From Desulfuromonadales bacterium (GTDB taxonomy: Bacteria; Desulfobacterota; Desulfuromonadia; Geobacterales; Pseudopelobacteraceae): 46,682 nucleotides of DNA. The notes below the pieces were generated by a model that did no database searches, was not told where the DNA came from, and saw only the letters and a list, made by a program, of their open reading frames with translations. The stretch lies in the NCBI GenBank assembly GCA_013349405.1, contig DUZS01000030.1, forward strand, positions 1 through 46,682, in the 5' to 3' direction. Within the stretch, counting starts at the first letter, position 1; each line of letters begins with the position of its first letter. Below are positions 40,324-46,629 of the stretch, in pieces. Position numbers and translations under genes: made by a program.

Positions 40324-40621
40324 GCTGCCGTTGGTGCCGTGTGCTCAATTTTTTTAATTCTGCAATCGATAATTGTTTTTCTGGTGGTTCCAGTGCAGAG
40401 ACCAGCTGATCAAGGACGCCGAGCGCAGCAAGTACTTTTACCTGGGTTTCTGTTGAGCCGGCTCCCTGTTTCTCCAGTCTTATAAGGGATGAACGGCTTA
40501 CGCCGGTTCTTGCAGCAAGTTCTTCCAGGGTCATTTCCTGGTTCAGTCTGACGGTCTTGACAAAGGTTGCCAAAGTCAGCAGGGCTTCGTGCGGTGTATT
40601 CCGGAGGGTTATGATTGACAT
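40292..40621 (-). CDS. hipB: HipB-type XRE antitoxin/repressor
   Basis: The 109-aa protein has a Cro/C1-type HTH (about residues 27-70): M-T-L-E-E-L-A-A-R-T-G-V-S-R-S-S-L-I-R-L-E-K. The C-terminal tail is basic (RHQRQRGRRR). HipB binds and neutralises HipA and represses the operon. The start has no strong ribosome binding site. Direct repeats upstream could be the operators. Confidence 0.88.
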   Translation of the reverse strand: MSIITLRNTPHEALLTLATFVKTVRLNQEMTLEELAARTGVSRSSLIRLEKQGAGSTETQVKVLAALGVLDQLVSALEPPEKQLSIAELKKLSTRHQRQRGRRRTSEIS

Positions 40622-40647
40622 GGCGATGACTATATATGTTCTGATTT

Positions 40648-40701
40648 AAAGTATCAAATATAAAATGTTATCGTTGATTTATATTATAAAGTATCAAATA
40701 T
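40648..40701 (-). promoter_or_regulatory. Direct-repeat operator upstream of hipBA
   Basis: AAAGTATCAAATAT occurs twice (40648-40661 and 40688-40701), 40 bp apart, in the AT-rich region upstream of hipB. Two spaced identical boxes are what HipB-type repressors use. Confidence 0.55.
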
Positions 40702-40714
40702 GAAATTCTGTATG

Positions 40715-40756
40715 GATCCACAGGGCCTAAAGGCGACCCGGCGAGTCGCCCCTACG
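40715..40756. repeat. REP-like repeat, family C
   Basis: CCACAGGGCCTAAAGGCG then ACCCGGCGAGTCGCCCCTACG; it includes both the family C core and the GCCCCTACG tail. Confidence 0.8.
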
Positions 40757-40777
40757 AACATGCTGTTAACCGTTCCA

Positions 40778-40835
40778 TGCAGGGGAGACAGCACAGTTTT
40801 ATCGTGCTTCGCCCTTTTGCCACAGAGATCAAAGG
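40778..40835. repeat. REP-like repeat, family B (partial)
   Basis: TGCAGGGGAGACAGCACAG, ATCGTGCTTCGCCC, then GATCAAAGG, as in the RAYT-internal copy, even including the preceding GTTCCATG. It is therefore probably derived from a RAYT gene. Confidence 0.7.
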
Positions 40836-40892
40836 CCGACCTCAATGCGCCTAAAAGGGATCGAGCGGGATGTGCCGGTGAATATGATAAGC

Positions 40893-40920
40893 AAAAAAAG
40901 GGCCCCGTTGCCGGGGCCCT
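40893..40920 (-). terminator. Intrinsic terminator of the PstS-like gene
   Basis: On the minus strand AGGGCCCCGG-CAA-CGGGGCCC is followed by TTTTTTT. It lies 24 bp after the stop codon. Confidence 0.9.
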
Positions 40921-40943
40921 CAATAACATAGAGAGAATCAAAT

Positions 40944-42407
40944 TTACGGAGCTATTGGAGCAGTTGCAGTCGTTTTTGAAGGATACGCAGGATCTGAACC
41001 GCGGACGAAGTTCATTTCATTGACGGTGGCCCAGAACGCTGCTTTGCCGCTCGGAACATTGGCCGGGGTCTGAACATACGCGACAACGGCGTTAGCAAGC
41101 GCTGAAGCATCAGTATACATATGACCGACTGTGTAGAACTCGTAGGCGCCATTGCGGACGTTGGTACGGTTAGCGGATACACCGTTGTAGGTGAGCTTGT
41201 TGTACAGCGGAGCAGTTGTAGCAGAGTTACCATTGTCGGCATCCATGTAGCCGATTGCTCCGGTAGCCGGAATAGCAGCGCCGGTTGGCGAAACGAACGT
41301 TGTATCAGTTCCGCCGATGCAAGCTTTCATGTCGGTCGTGGAACCGGCAAAGTTGGTGTACGGCAGGACATTGGCCAGATCGTTATTTGCGAAGGTAGTG
41401 TAGTCAGCGCCCCAACCGGTTTTGCCGGCAGCTCTCATGACAGTTACGTCAAAGCCGACGTGTGTCCCGGAACCTGGTTTACGCATGCAGAGTTTGACCG
41501 GGTTGCTGGTGAAGTAGCTACCCAGCTTGTTCCAGTTGAGGATTGTGCCGGAATAGAGGATGTTGGCCTGCAGGCGGCTGATGTTGGTGATGGTGCTGGG
41601 GGTTGTTTCGCAGGTGTCACCAGAGAGGCACTGCTCCGTGTTGGAAGATGTGCAGTAGCCGCCGGTGTGCTTGCCGAGCGAGTTGATGCAGTGAGTCGCA
41701 GTTACGCCGGGGTTAACGTAGAAGGCAAACGGTACGGCCACGGTTTTGTTGTCATTACCGGGATTCGTGAATGTCGGCAATACGGTGTAGGTATTGAGGC
41801 CGGTGGCGGATATAAGCTCATCTGAGGCGAACTGGGTGAACTGATCGAAGGCAACATCAGATGTGCCAATTTGGACCGGTTTACATACCGTTGCAGCCAC
41901 ATAGGCAGCCTGAGCAGCGGGGACCGGGTTACCGGCAGCGTCAACGCCATCAGCAAGTGTAGGACTGGATGCTAAACCGGCAGGAGCAACGAGACGCTCT
42001 TTATTGGTGACAGTACAGCCGGTTGTGAACTCTGGGTCAAGGGCGGTAGCACCGGTCCGGGTAGTAATGCCTTCGCCGGAACCGAAACCGTTATACCGGA
42101 AGGTCAGGAAATTGTCGGTAGAGCCCGGAATTGCTGGCTTAGAAGAAGCGGTGCCACAGTTTGTGCCAGTGACGACGCCGTTCTTGATGGTGTTGCCCAT
42201 GGCGGTTTTGTACTGGATCACGTTGCCATTGCCGGTGGCAAGAGCAGGGACGGTTGTTGTGCAATACTGCTGCACAAACTTGACGGCATTGGCGTTCAGA
42301 AAGTCGAACTGGGCGGAAGCGCCATAGATGTTGATTTCTGCAGCTCCGGCCAGCGAGGCGACGGAGAGGCCGGCAACGGCCATTACGGATACGATCTGCT
42401 TTTTCAT
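40944..42407 (-). CDS. Secreted PstS-like substrate-binding protein, Cys-rich
   Basis: The 487-aa protein has a signal peptide (AGAA) then INIYGASAQFDFLNANAVKF, which resembles the start of PBP-like phosphate-binding domains. RKPGSGTHVGFDVTVM fits the anion-binding S-G-T loop of PstS-like proteins, and T-S-D-V-A-F-D-Q corresponds to a second ligand loop. It has at least nine Cys (for example C-I-N-S...Y-C-T-S-S-N-T-E-Q-C-L-S-G-D-T-C), unusual for PstS. No transporter genes are adjacent, so it may act as an extracellular binder rather than a classical uptake component. Ligand unknown, phosphate plausible. AAGGAG lies before the start. Confidence 0.8.
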   Translation of the reverse strand: MKKQIVSVMAVAGLSVASLAGAAEINIYGASAQFDFLNANAVKFVQQYCTTTVPALATGNGNVIQYKTAMGNTIKNGVVTGTNCGTASSKPAIPGSTDNFLTFRYNGFGSGEGITTRTGATALDPEFTTGCTVTNKERLVAPAGLASSPTLADGVDAAGNPVPAAQAAYVAATVCKPVQIGTSDVAFDQFTQFASDELISATGLNTYTVLPTFTNPGNDNKTVAVPFAFYVNPGVTATHCINSLGKHTGGYCTSSNTEQCLSGDTCETTPSTITNISRLQANILYSGTILNWNKLGSYFTSNPVKLCMRKPGSGTHVGFDVTVMRAAGKTGWGADYTTFANNDLANVLPYTNFAGSTTDMKACIGGTDTTFVSPTGAAIPATGAIGYMDADNGNSATTAPLYNKLTYNGVSANRTNVRNGAYEFYTVGHMYTDASALANAVVAYVQTPANVPSGKAAFWATVNEMNFVRGSDPAYPSKTTATAPIAP

Positions 42408-42483
42408 TGGTGTTTCTCCTTTTTTTGGTGTGTTTCGGGTGTGGTTTTTTCTCCTGGGGAGAAAGAGTGCTAACGCTTGTTTT

Positions 42484-42508
42484 GCCGGGGCGCGTTATGC
42501 GCCCCGGC
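42484..42508. other. GC-rich hairpin between two minus-strand genes
   Basis: GCCGGGGCGC-GTTAT-GCGCCCCGGC is a perfect 10-bp stem, without a T run on either strand. It probably protects or separates mRNA segments between the PEP-CTERM gene and the PstS-like gene. Confidence 0.5.
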
Positions 42509-42526
42509 GCGTGATACGATTACAAA

Positions 42527-43309
42527 TTACGCATTCATCTTGCGACGGAGGCCAAACAGTCCCATCAGGCCGGATCCAAGCAGCCAGGCGGCAGCCGGTA
42601 TCGGTGTTGCAGCCGTGGCAACTGCGTTAATGGTGGTGGAACCGTCGGCGTTGGTTGTCAGGTCAAGCACCTTTACGCCGGTATATGCTAAACCCATGTT
42701 GCCAGGGCCGTATGACCAGATGGTAGTGGCAACTGAAGCTGTTGCCAGGTTGGCCAGGGACTGAACGGCGTCAGATGAATTCAATCCGGTGTATCCTGCA
42801 TAACTGCCAAGGGTTGTGGAACCGTTCGTGCCCGACAGGGAGGCTGCATTTGTGCTGTTGGCCACTACAGTAGAAGCCGTTGGATTGATACTGTTGTAAT
42901 ACTTGTTGACACTGGCGGTTGTTGAAGTGATTGCATATTTGTTTTGGATTGCAGCGAGACCAGCAGTGCTGGTAGATGTTACAACGGAATCAAGGCCGAT
43001 CCACATTTGTCCGGCAAGGGCGGACGTTCTATTGACGGCAAAGTACTGAACCGACAGGTTGCTGAGCGATGCGGTACCGATGTAATTGGTGAAGGCGTCA
43101 GCAACTCCTCCGCCGACGATGGTGTTAGGGGCCAGTGAAGCGAGTGTGGTGATGCTGCCGAGGTCGGTAGCGATTTCCAGTGTTGAACCGGTGGTCTTGT
43201 CGGTGATGACGCGGATCAGGTCCATGTTGGCGAAGTTGGCGGCGAAGGCGCTGCCGGCGGAGAGGGTCATCATAGCTGCTGCGATGAGCATAATCATTTT
43301 CTTTTTCAT
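42527..43309 (-). CDS. PEP-CTERM-type exported protein, paralogue of the dockerin protein N-terminus
   Basis: The 260-aa protein has a signal peptide (AFAA), a ~205-residue module and a sorting tail TPIPAAAWLLGSGLMG ending RRKMNA. The module (LIRVITDKTTGSTLEIATDLG, V-Q-Y-F-A-V-N-R, T-T-I-W-S-Y-G-P-G-N-M, V-L-D-L-T-T-N-A-D-G-S-T-T-I-N) is closely similar to residues 25-235 of the dockerin protein at 29570-33016; the two diverge directly after NADGSTTIN. AAGGAG precedes the start. A GEMM-I aptamer and an attenuator lie in its leader. Confidence 0.88.
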   Translation of the reverse strand: MKKKMIMLIAAAMMTLSAGSAFAANFANMDLIRVITDKTTGSTLEIATDLGSITTLASLAPNTIVGGGVADAFTNYIGTASLSNLSVQYFAVNRTSALAGQMWIGLDSVVTSTSTAGLAAIQNKYAITSTTASVNKYYNSINPTASTVVANSTNAASLSGTNGSTTLGSYAGYTGLNSSDAVQSLANLATASVATTIWSYGPGNMGLAYTGVKVLDLTTNADGSTTINAVATAATPIPAAAWLLGSGLMGLFGLRRKMNA

Positions 43310-43385
43310 GGGTGAAACTCCTTTTCTTCCTTTTTTAGTGTGGTGTGAAATTGATGGTATCGACGCTTCCTTCTCAATTTCCCCT

Positions 43386-43455
43386 CAGACAGCCCGGCCA
43401 TCCATTTTCAGGACCCGTCGGCTTTCCGTCACCCGGTTACCCGTGGTTTTGGCCT
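43386..43455 (-). promoter_or_regulatory. GEMM-I riboswitch aptamer
   Basis: On the minus strand AAAACCACGG-GTAA-CCGGGTGACGGAAAGCC gives the tetraloop hairpin and core GACGGAAAGCC, then CGGGTCC and GGATGGCCGGGCTGTC as the closing segment. It is 75 bp upstream of the PEP-CTERM start. I see no clear terminator of its own after it. Confidence 0.75.
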
Positions 43456-43557
43456 ATTCTGAAGAGTGGCTGATAAACTGCGGTCAGCCGTTCTTGAATC
43501 AATTTATGTATGGTCTCTTTGTCGGTGCACCCCCTTTCGTCGGCAGTCAGCCGCGTT

Positions 43558-43671
43558 ACAAAACAAAAAAACCCACTCCAATGAGACCATCTGTAGCCGG
43601 GTCAGGTATACTGAGCCGTGCTACGGTCTGTGAAGTGGGCTTTCCGGTCCCTGGAGAATTTCCAGGTCAGC
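43558..43671 (-). promoter_or_regulatory. Second, upstream riboswitch-like element with terminator
   Basis: On the minus strand GCTGACCTGG and CCAGGGACCGGAAAGCC form a hairpin and core-like segment. AAGCCCACT at its end pairs with AGTGGGTT (43570-43577) to make an intrinsic terminator, with GACC/GGTC and TAGC/GCTA pairs inside and TTTTTTTG after it. It precedes the GEMM aptamer in the same leader. Confidence 0.55.
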
Positions 43672-43910
43672 TAAAGTTCCCAGCATATTCAGTTGTGTTT
43701 ATCAGAAAAAGCAGTAACGCAAAGGCGCCAAGTTGCAAAGACGCAAAGAACATCAAAAAAAGAATTATTGTTTTACCCCAAAGAGTTTAGGGTTTTTTCC
43801 CTGGTTTTCTTAACGTCTTTGCGTCTTGCCTAGAGGCACCTACTTCTGGTTGCGTTAATGCTTTTGACTTGGAATTTCAGTCGTTGTTAATCTGTTATTG
43901 ATATTTACAA

Positions 43911-44129
43911 TTATTCTACGGTTTGTGCGCCCAGCTGTATTTCTTCGTATTTCTCAATCCGCCCGATGCCGCCCTGGGAGAAGTTGATCTTGATGTGCCC
44001 GGTGAATTCCTGCTCATTCATCTCCTGAATGATTTTCATCAGATCAGTCATCCGGTTCATCCTGGTAGCCGTTCCCTTGCTGCGGTAGCCGCCTTTTATC
44101 AATACCGGTTTGCTTGCATCACCCATCAT
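43911..44129 (-). CDS. Small DUF2292-like protein
   Basis: The 72-aa protein ends with I-K-I-N-F-S-Q-G-G-I-G-R-I-E-K-Y-E-E-I-Q-L, similar to the DUF2292/YezD pattern (strand, G-x-I/V-x-x-I-E-x-x-E). The N-terminus (MMGDASKPVLIKGGYRSKG) has a basic, flexible character. There is no signal peptide. Function of the family is not known. No good ribosome binding site. Three repeated promoter-like units lie upstream. Between 43672 and 43910 I see only A-rich sequence and a degenerate GCAAAGACGCAAAG-type repeat. Confidence 0.6.
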   Translation of the reverse strand: MMGDASKPVLIKGGYRSKGTATRMNRMTDLMKIIQEMNEQEFTGHIKINFSQGGIGRIEKYEEIQLGAQTVE

Positions 44130-44178
44130 TTATATTACCCGGTGCCATCAAAATTTTACCGCTTCATTCTTGTCAGGC

Positions 44179-44593
44179 ACTGTAGCAAATTATTGTTACA
44201 AACAAAGGTCAGATTGGAAAACAGTTTGTTAAAATTTGAACCGGTACAAAAAACATTTCACTCGGATACAATCTGATAACTTCGGATAAAGGCGGATAAA
44301 CCTTTTTGTATTTTAAAATCAGACTGTTATCGTAGGTTGTATCTGAAATTATCAGCGTGAAGCGGTACCGACTACAGGTATTAATTAATAATTGCAGACT
44401 GAAACACTCTTATACAAAACGACTATAGCAGATGTATGTTACAAACAAAGGTCAGACTGGAAAACTGTTTGTTAAGATTTAAAGCGGTGATTTTTTTCCA
44501 GTTGTTTTTACTTTTTTGCCGATTCTTGTTTTTAATTAATATTAAAGACTGAATCGGTCTTGTATGAGTCGACTATAGCAGATGTTTGTTACA
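44179..44593 (-). promoter_or_regulatory. Triplicated promoter-like unit upstream of the DUF2292-like gene
   Basis: TGTAACA-N9-TATAGT (or TACAGT) occurs three times on the minus strand: 44179-44200, 44422-44443 and 44572-44593. Each is followed upstream by CTGACCTTTGTT. Copies two and three are 150 bp apart and share a further ~45 bp (AATTAAT...AGACTGAA). Between copies one and two an inverted repeat (44265-44280 with 44326-44343) could fold into an RNA or DNA hairpin. Confidence 0.6.
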
Positions 44594-44735
44594 AACAAAG
44601 GTCAGTTTGGAAAAGATTTTGTGAAATATTGGGGGGCCAGATAATGCTTTGCGGCGCTCTCCTGTAGTTTATTTGTGAACAGAATTTCTAGTTTGACCCG
44701 TATGACTTCCAGCTTGCATTCAAAGATAACGTAGC

Positions 44736-44754
44736 GTATATTTTTGCCATATAC
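44736..44754 (+). promoter_or_regulatory. Inverted repeat operator of brnTA
   Basis: GTATAT-TTTTGCC-ATATAC is a perfect 6-bp inverted repeat immediately before the AGGAG of brnT. BrnA-type antitoxins autorepress through inverted repeats in this place. Confidence 0.6.
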
Positions 44755-44763
44755 AGGAGTATC

Positions 44764-45057
44764 ATGTTTTCTTTAGATAAAATAACCGGCTTTGATTGGG
44801 ACTTTGGTAACGAACAGAAGAACGCAAAACATGGCGTGTTACCTTCTGAGGCGGAACAAGTATTTTTGAATGAGCCCATTATTATTTTGGATGACCCAAA
44901 ACATAGCGATATGGAGCAACGTTATCACGCGTTGGGACAAACTGGCGCCGAGAGATTATTGCAGGTCACTTTTACTATAAGAGGTGACAAAATCCGGGTG
45001 ATCTCCGCTAGAGATATGCACCGAAAGGAGCGACTGATTTATGAACAAGAAACTTAA
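44764..45057 (+). CDS. brnT: BrnT ribonuclease toxin
   Basis: The 97-aa protein matches BrnT (DUF497): F-D-W-D-F-G-N-E-Q-K-N-A-K-H-G-V, E-A-E-Q-V-F, D-D-P-K-H-S-D-M-E-Q-R-Y-H-A-L-G-Q-T, L-L-Q-V-T-F-T-I-R-G, and I-R-V-I-S-A-R-D-M-H-R-K-E-R. BrnT is a RelE-fold RNase that inhibits translation. The 3' end overlaps the antitoxin gene by 17 bp. AGGAG lies 4-5 nt before the ATG. Confidence 0.93.
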   Translation: MFSLDKITGFDWDFGNEQKNAKHGVLPSEAEQVFLNEPIIILDDPKHSDMEQRYHALGQTGAERLLQVTFTIRGDKIRVISARDMHRKERLIYEQET

Positions 45058-45364
45058 ACAGATACCAGATTTCAGCGATGAAGCCGAAGAACGCGAGTTT
45101 TGGCTCACCCACGACACAACTGATTATCTTGACTGGTCAAAGGCAAAGAAGGTGTCTTTTCCCAACTTAAAACCAACTTCGCAGTCAATTTCCCTACGGC
45201 TGCCTCTCTGGATGCTCGACTCAATCAAGGTTAACGCAAATCGCCAGGATGTTCCTTACCAGTCCCTTATCAAAGTTTGGTTGAATGAAAAACTGGAAGC
45301 TAAGGGCGGGTCACGGACCGCAACAAGGGCGGGTCACGGACCGCGCCCCTACAAGAATAAATGA
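45041..45364 (+). CDS. brnA: CopG/BrnA-type antitoxin with repeat-derived C-terminus
   Basis: The first ~88 residues of this 107-aa protein are a normal antitoxin: W-L-T-H-D-T-T-D-Y-L-D-W, then a ribbon-helix-helix S-Q-S-I-S-L-R-L-P-L-W-M-L-D-S-I-K-V-N-A-N-R-Q-D-V-P-Y-Q-S-L-I-K-V-W-L. It binds BrnT and represses the operon. The last ~19 residues (K-G-G-S-R-T-A-T-R-A-G-H-G-P-R-P-Y-K-N-K) and the stop codon come from the adjacent REP-like repeat (CGGGTCACGGACCG units). Confidence 0.9.
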   Translation: MNKKLKQIPDFSDEAEEREFWLTHDTTDYLDWSKAKKVSFPNLKPTSQSISLRLPLWMLDSIKVNANRQDVPYQSLIKVWLNEKLEAKGGSRTATRAGHGPRPYKNK

Positions 45365-45855
45365 AAAATCAGGTATGTTGATCTGCCAACGGTTGCGTAG
45401 GGGCGGGTTCCAAACCCGCCCATGGTGCAAATGGCAAACATGCTGCATATTGCAGTAAGGGCGGGTCACGGACCGCAGCAAGGGCGGGTCACGGACCGCG
45501 CCCCTACGGAAAATAAAATGAAAAATCAGGTATGTTGATCTGCCAACGGTTGCGTAGGGGCGGGTTCCAAACCCGCCCATGATGCAAATGGCAAACATGC
45601 TGCATATTGCAACAAGGGCGGGTCACGGACCGCAGCAAGGGCGGGCCACGGACCGCAACAAGGGCGGGTCACGGACCGCGCCCCTACGGAAAATAAAATG
45701 AAAAATCAGGTATGTTGATCTGCCAACGGTTGCGTAGGGGCGGGTTCCAAACCCGCCCGGTTCCAAACCCGCCCATGGTGCAAATGGCAAACATGCTGCA
45801 TATTACAACAAGGGCGGGTCACAGATCGCGCCTTTAGGCCCCAGAGGGTCCCTAC
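45304..45855. repeat. Tandem array of family A REP-like composite elements
   Basis: Units of 157 and 180 bp repeat from 45364, 45521 and 45701 (at AAAAATCAGGTATGTTG). Each holds GTAGGGGCGGGTTCCAAACC-CGCCC, a TGCAAATGGCAAACATGCTG spacer, and two to three 23-bp CAAGGGCGGGTCACGGACCG units, then CGCCCCTACGG. The longer unit has one extra 23-bp copy. The array ends in a family C core (45830-45855). A single inverted unit is at 33142-33230. No spacer-type variability, so it is not a CRISPR. Confidence 0.92.
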
Positions 45856-45866
45856 ACGAAGGCAAC

Positions 45867-46613
45867 ATGACCTATAATCCCGAGATCCATCACCGCCATT
45901 CGATCCGTTTGAAGGAATATGATTATGCCAGTGAAGGCGCATATTTTGTCACCATATGCGCTTTCCAGCGAGAATGCTTGTTCGGAGAAATCGTTTCTGT
46001 AGGGGCAGGTTCCAAACCTGCCCTGTCCAAACCTGCCCTGTCCAAACCTGCCCTGTCCATGCCTGACCTGTCCAAACCTGCCCTGTCCATGTCTGCCCTG
46101 TCCATGTCTGACCAGGAAGACGAGCCAGCCAGTATGGAATTGAATGAGTTTGGCAGGTTGGTTGATTTTACGTGGCACGATTTACCAAACCATAATCGAA
46201 ATATTTGCCTGGACGTTTTTGTTATCATGCCGAATCATGTCCACGGAATAATTGTGATCGAAAATGATCGGGCAGGTGTGGAACGGGCAGGTGTGGAACG
46301 GGTAGGATTAGAACGGGCAGGTTTGGAAAAGAGGGCAGGTTTGGAACGGGCAGGTTTGGAACGGGCAGGTTTGGAACGGGCAGGTTTGGAACCTGCCCCT
46401 ACGGCGGTGTCGGAAATTATTCGGCAATTCAAGACGTTTTCGTCGAAACGCATCAATAAATTGCGCGATAATCCTGGTTGCCCTGTTTGGCAGCGCAATT
46501 ATTACGAGCGGGTGATTCGCGACGAAAATGAATTGGCCAGAGCGCGGGAATACATCGTCAACAACCCGTTGAAATGGTTATTGGATAAGGAAAATCCGGT
46601 AAATACGAATTAA
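45867..46613 (+). CDS. REP-associated tyrosine transposase (RAYT) with two in-frame repeat arrays
   Basis: The 248-aa protein is a Y1 HUH transposase: H-H-R-H-S-I-R-L, A-Y-F-V-T-I-C-A-F, IMPNHVHGIIVI (HVH), and the catalytic NYYERVI, ending Y-I-V-N-N-P-L-K-W. Removing two low-complexity segments leaves about 165 residues, the normal size. Segment one (after GEIV) is S-K-P-A-L repeated; segment two (after I-V-I-E-N-D) is E-R-A-G-L repeated. Both are encoded by 15-bp repeat units made of REP DNA in opposite orientations. Segment two sits at the same site as the insert in 37049-37654. Confidence 0.88.
   Translation: MTYNPEIHHRHSIRLKEYDYASEGAYFVTICAFQRECLFGEIVSVGAGSKPALSKPALSKPALSMPDLSKPALSMSALSMSDQEDEPASMELNEFGRLVDFTWHDLPNHNRNICLDVFVIMPNHVHGIIVIENDRAGVERAGVERVGLERAGLEKRAGLERAGLERAGLERAGLEPAPTAVSEIIRQFKTFSSKRINKLRDNPGCPVWQRNYYERVIRDENELARAREYIVNNPLKWLLDKENPVNTN
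45999..46112. repeat. 15-bp tandem array 1 inside RAYT
   Basis: After GTAGGGGCAGGTTCCAAACC the unit CAAACCTGCCCTGTC repeats about seven times with variants (CATGCCTGACCTGTC, CATGTCTGCCCTGTC). Being 15 bp, it preserves the frame. Confidence 0.92.
46268..46404. repeat. 15-bp tandem array 2 inside RAYT, inverted relative to array 1
   Basis: GGGCAGGTTTGGAAC repeats about eight times and ends ACCTGCCCCTACGG, the inverse of the array 1 head. One unit has a 3-bp expansion (AAGAGG). Confidence 0.92.
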
Positions 46614-46629
46614 TAGTCCGTTGCATTGT

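Noticed and set aside
40684-41023. Frames on both strands at the hipB-PstS intergenic region
   Set aside because: They consist of REP-like repeats and the terminator of the PstS-like gene.
45304-45855. CRISPR-like tandem repeat array
   Set aside because: Unit length of 157-180 bp, near-identical spacers and hairpin-rich units fit amplified REP elements; there are no unique spacers and no cas genes.
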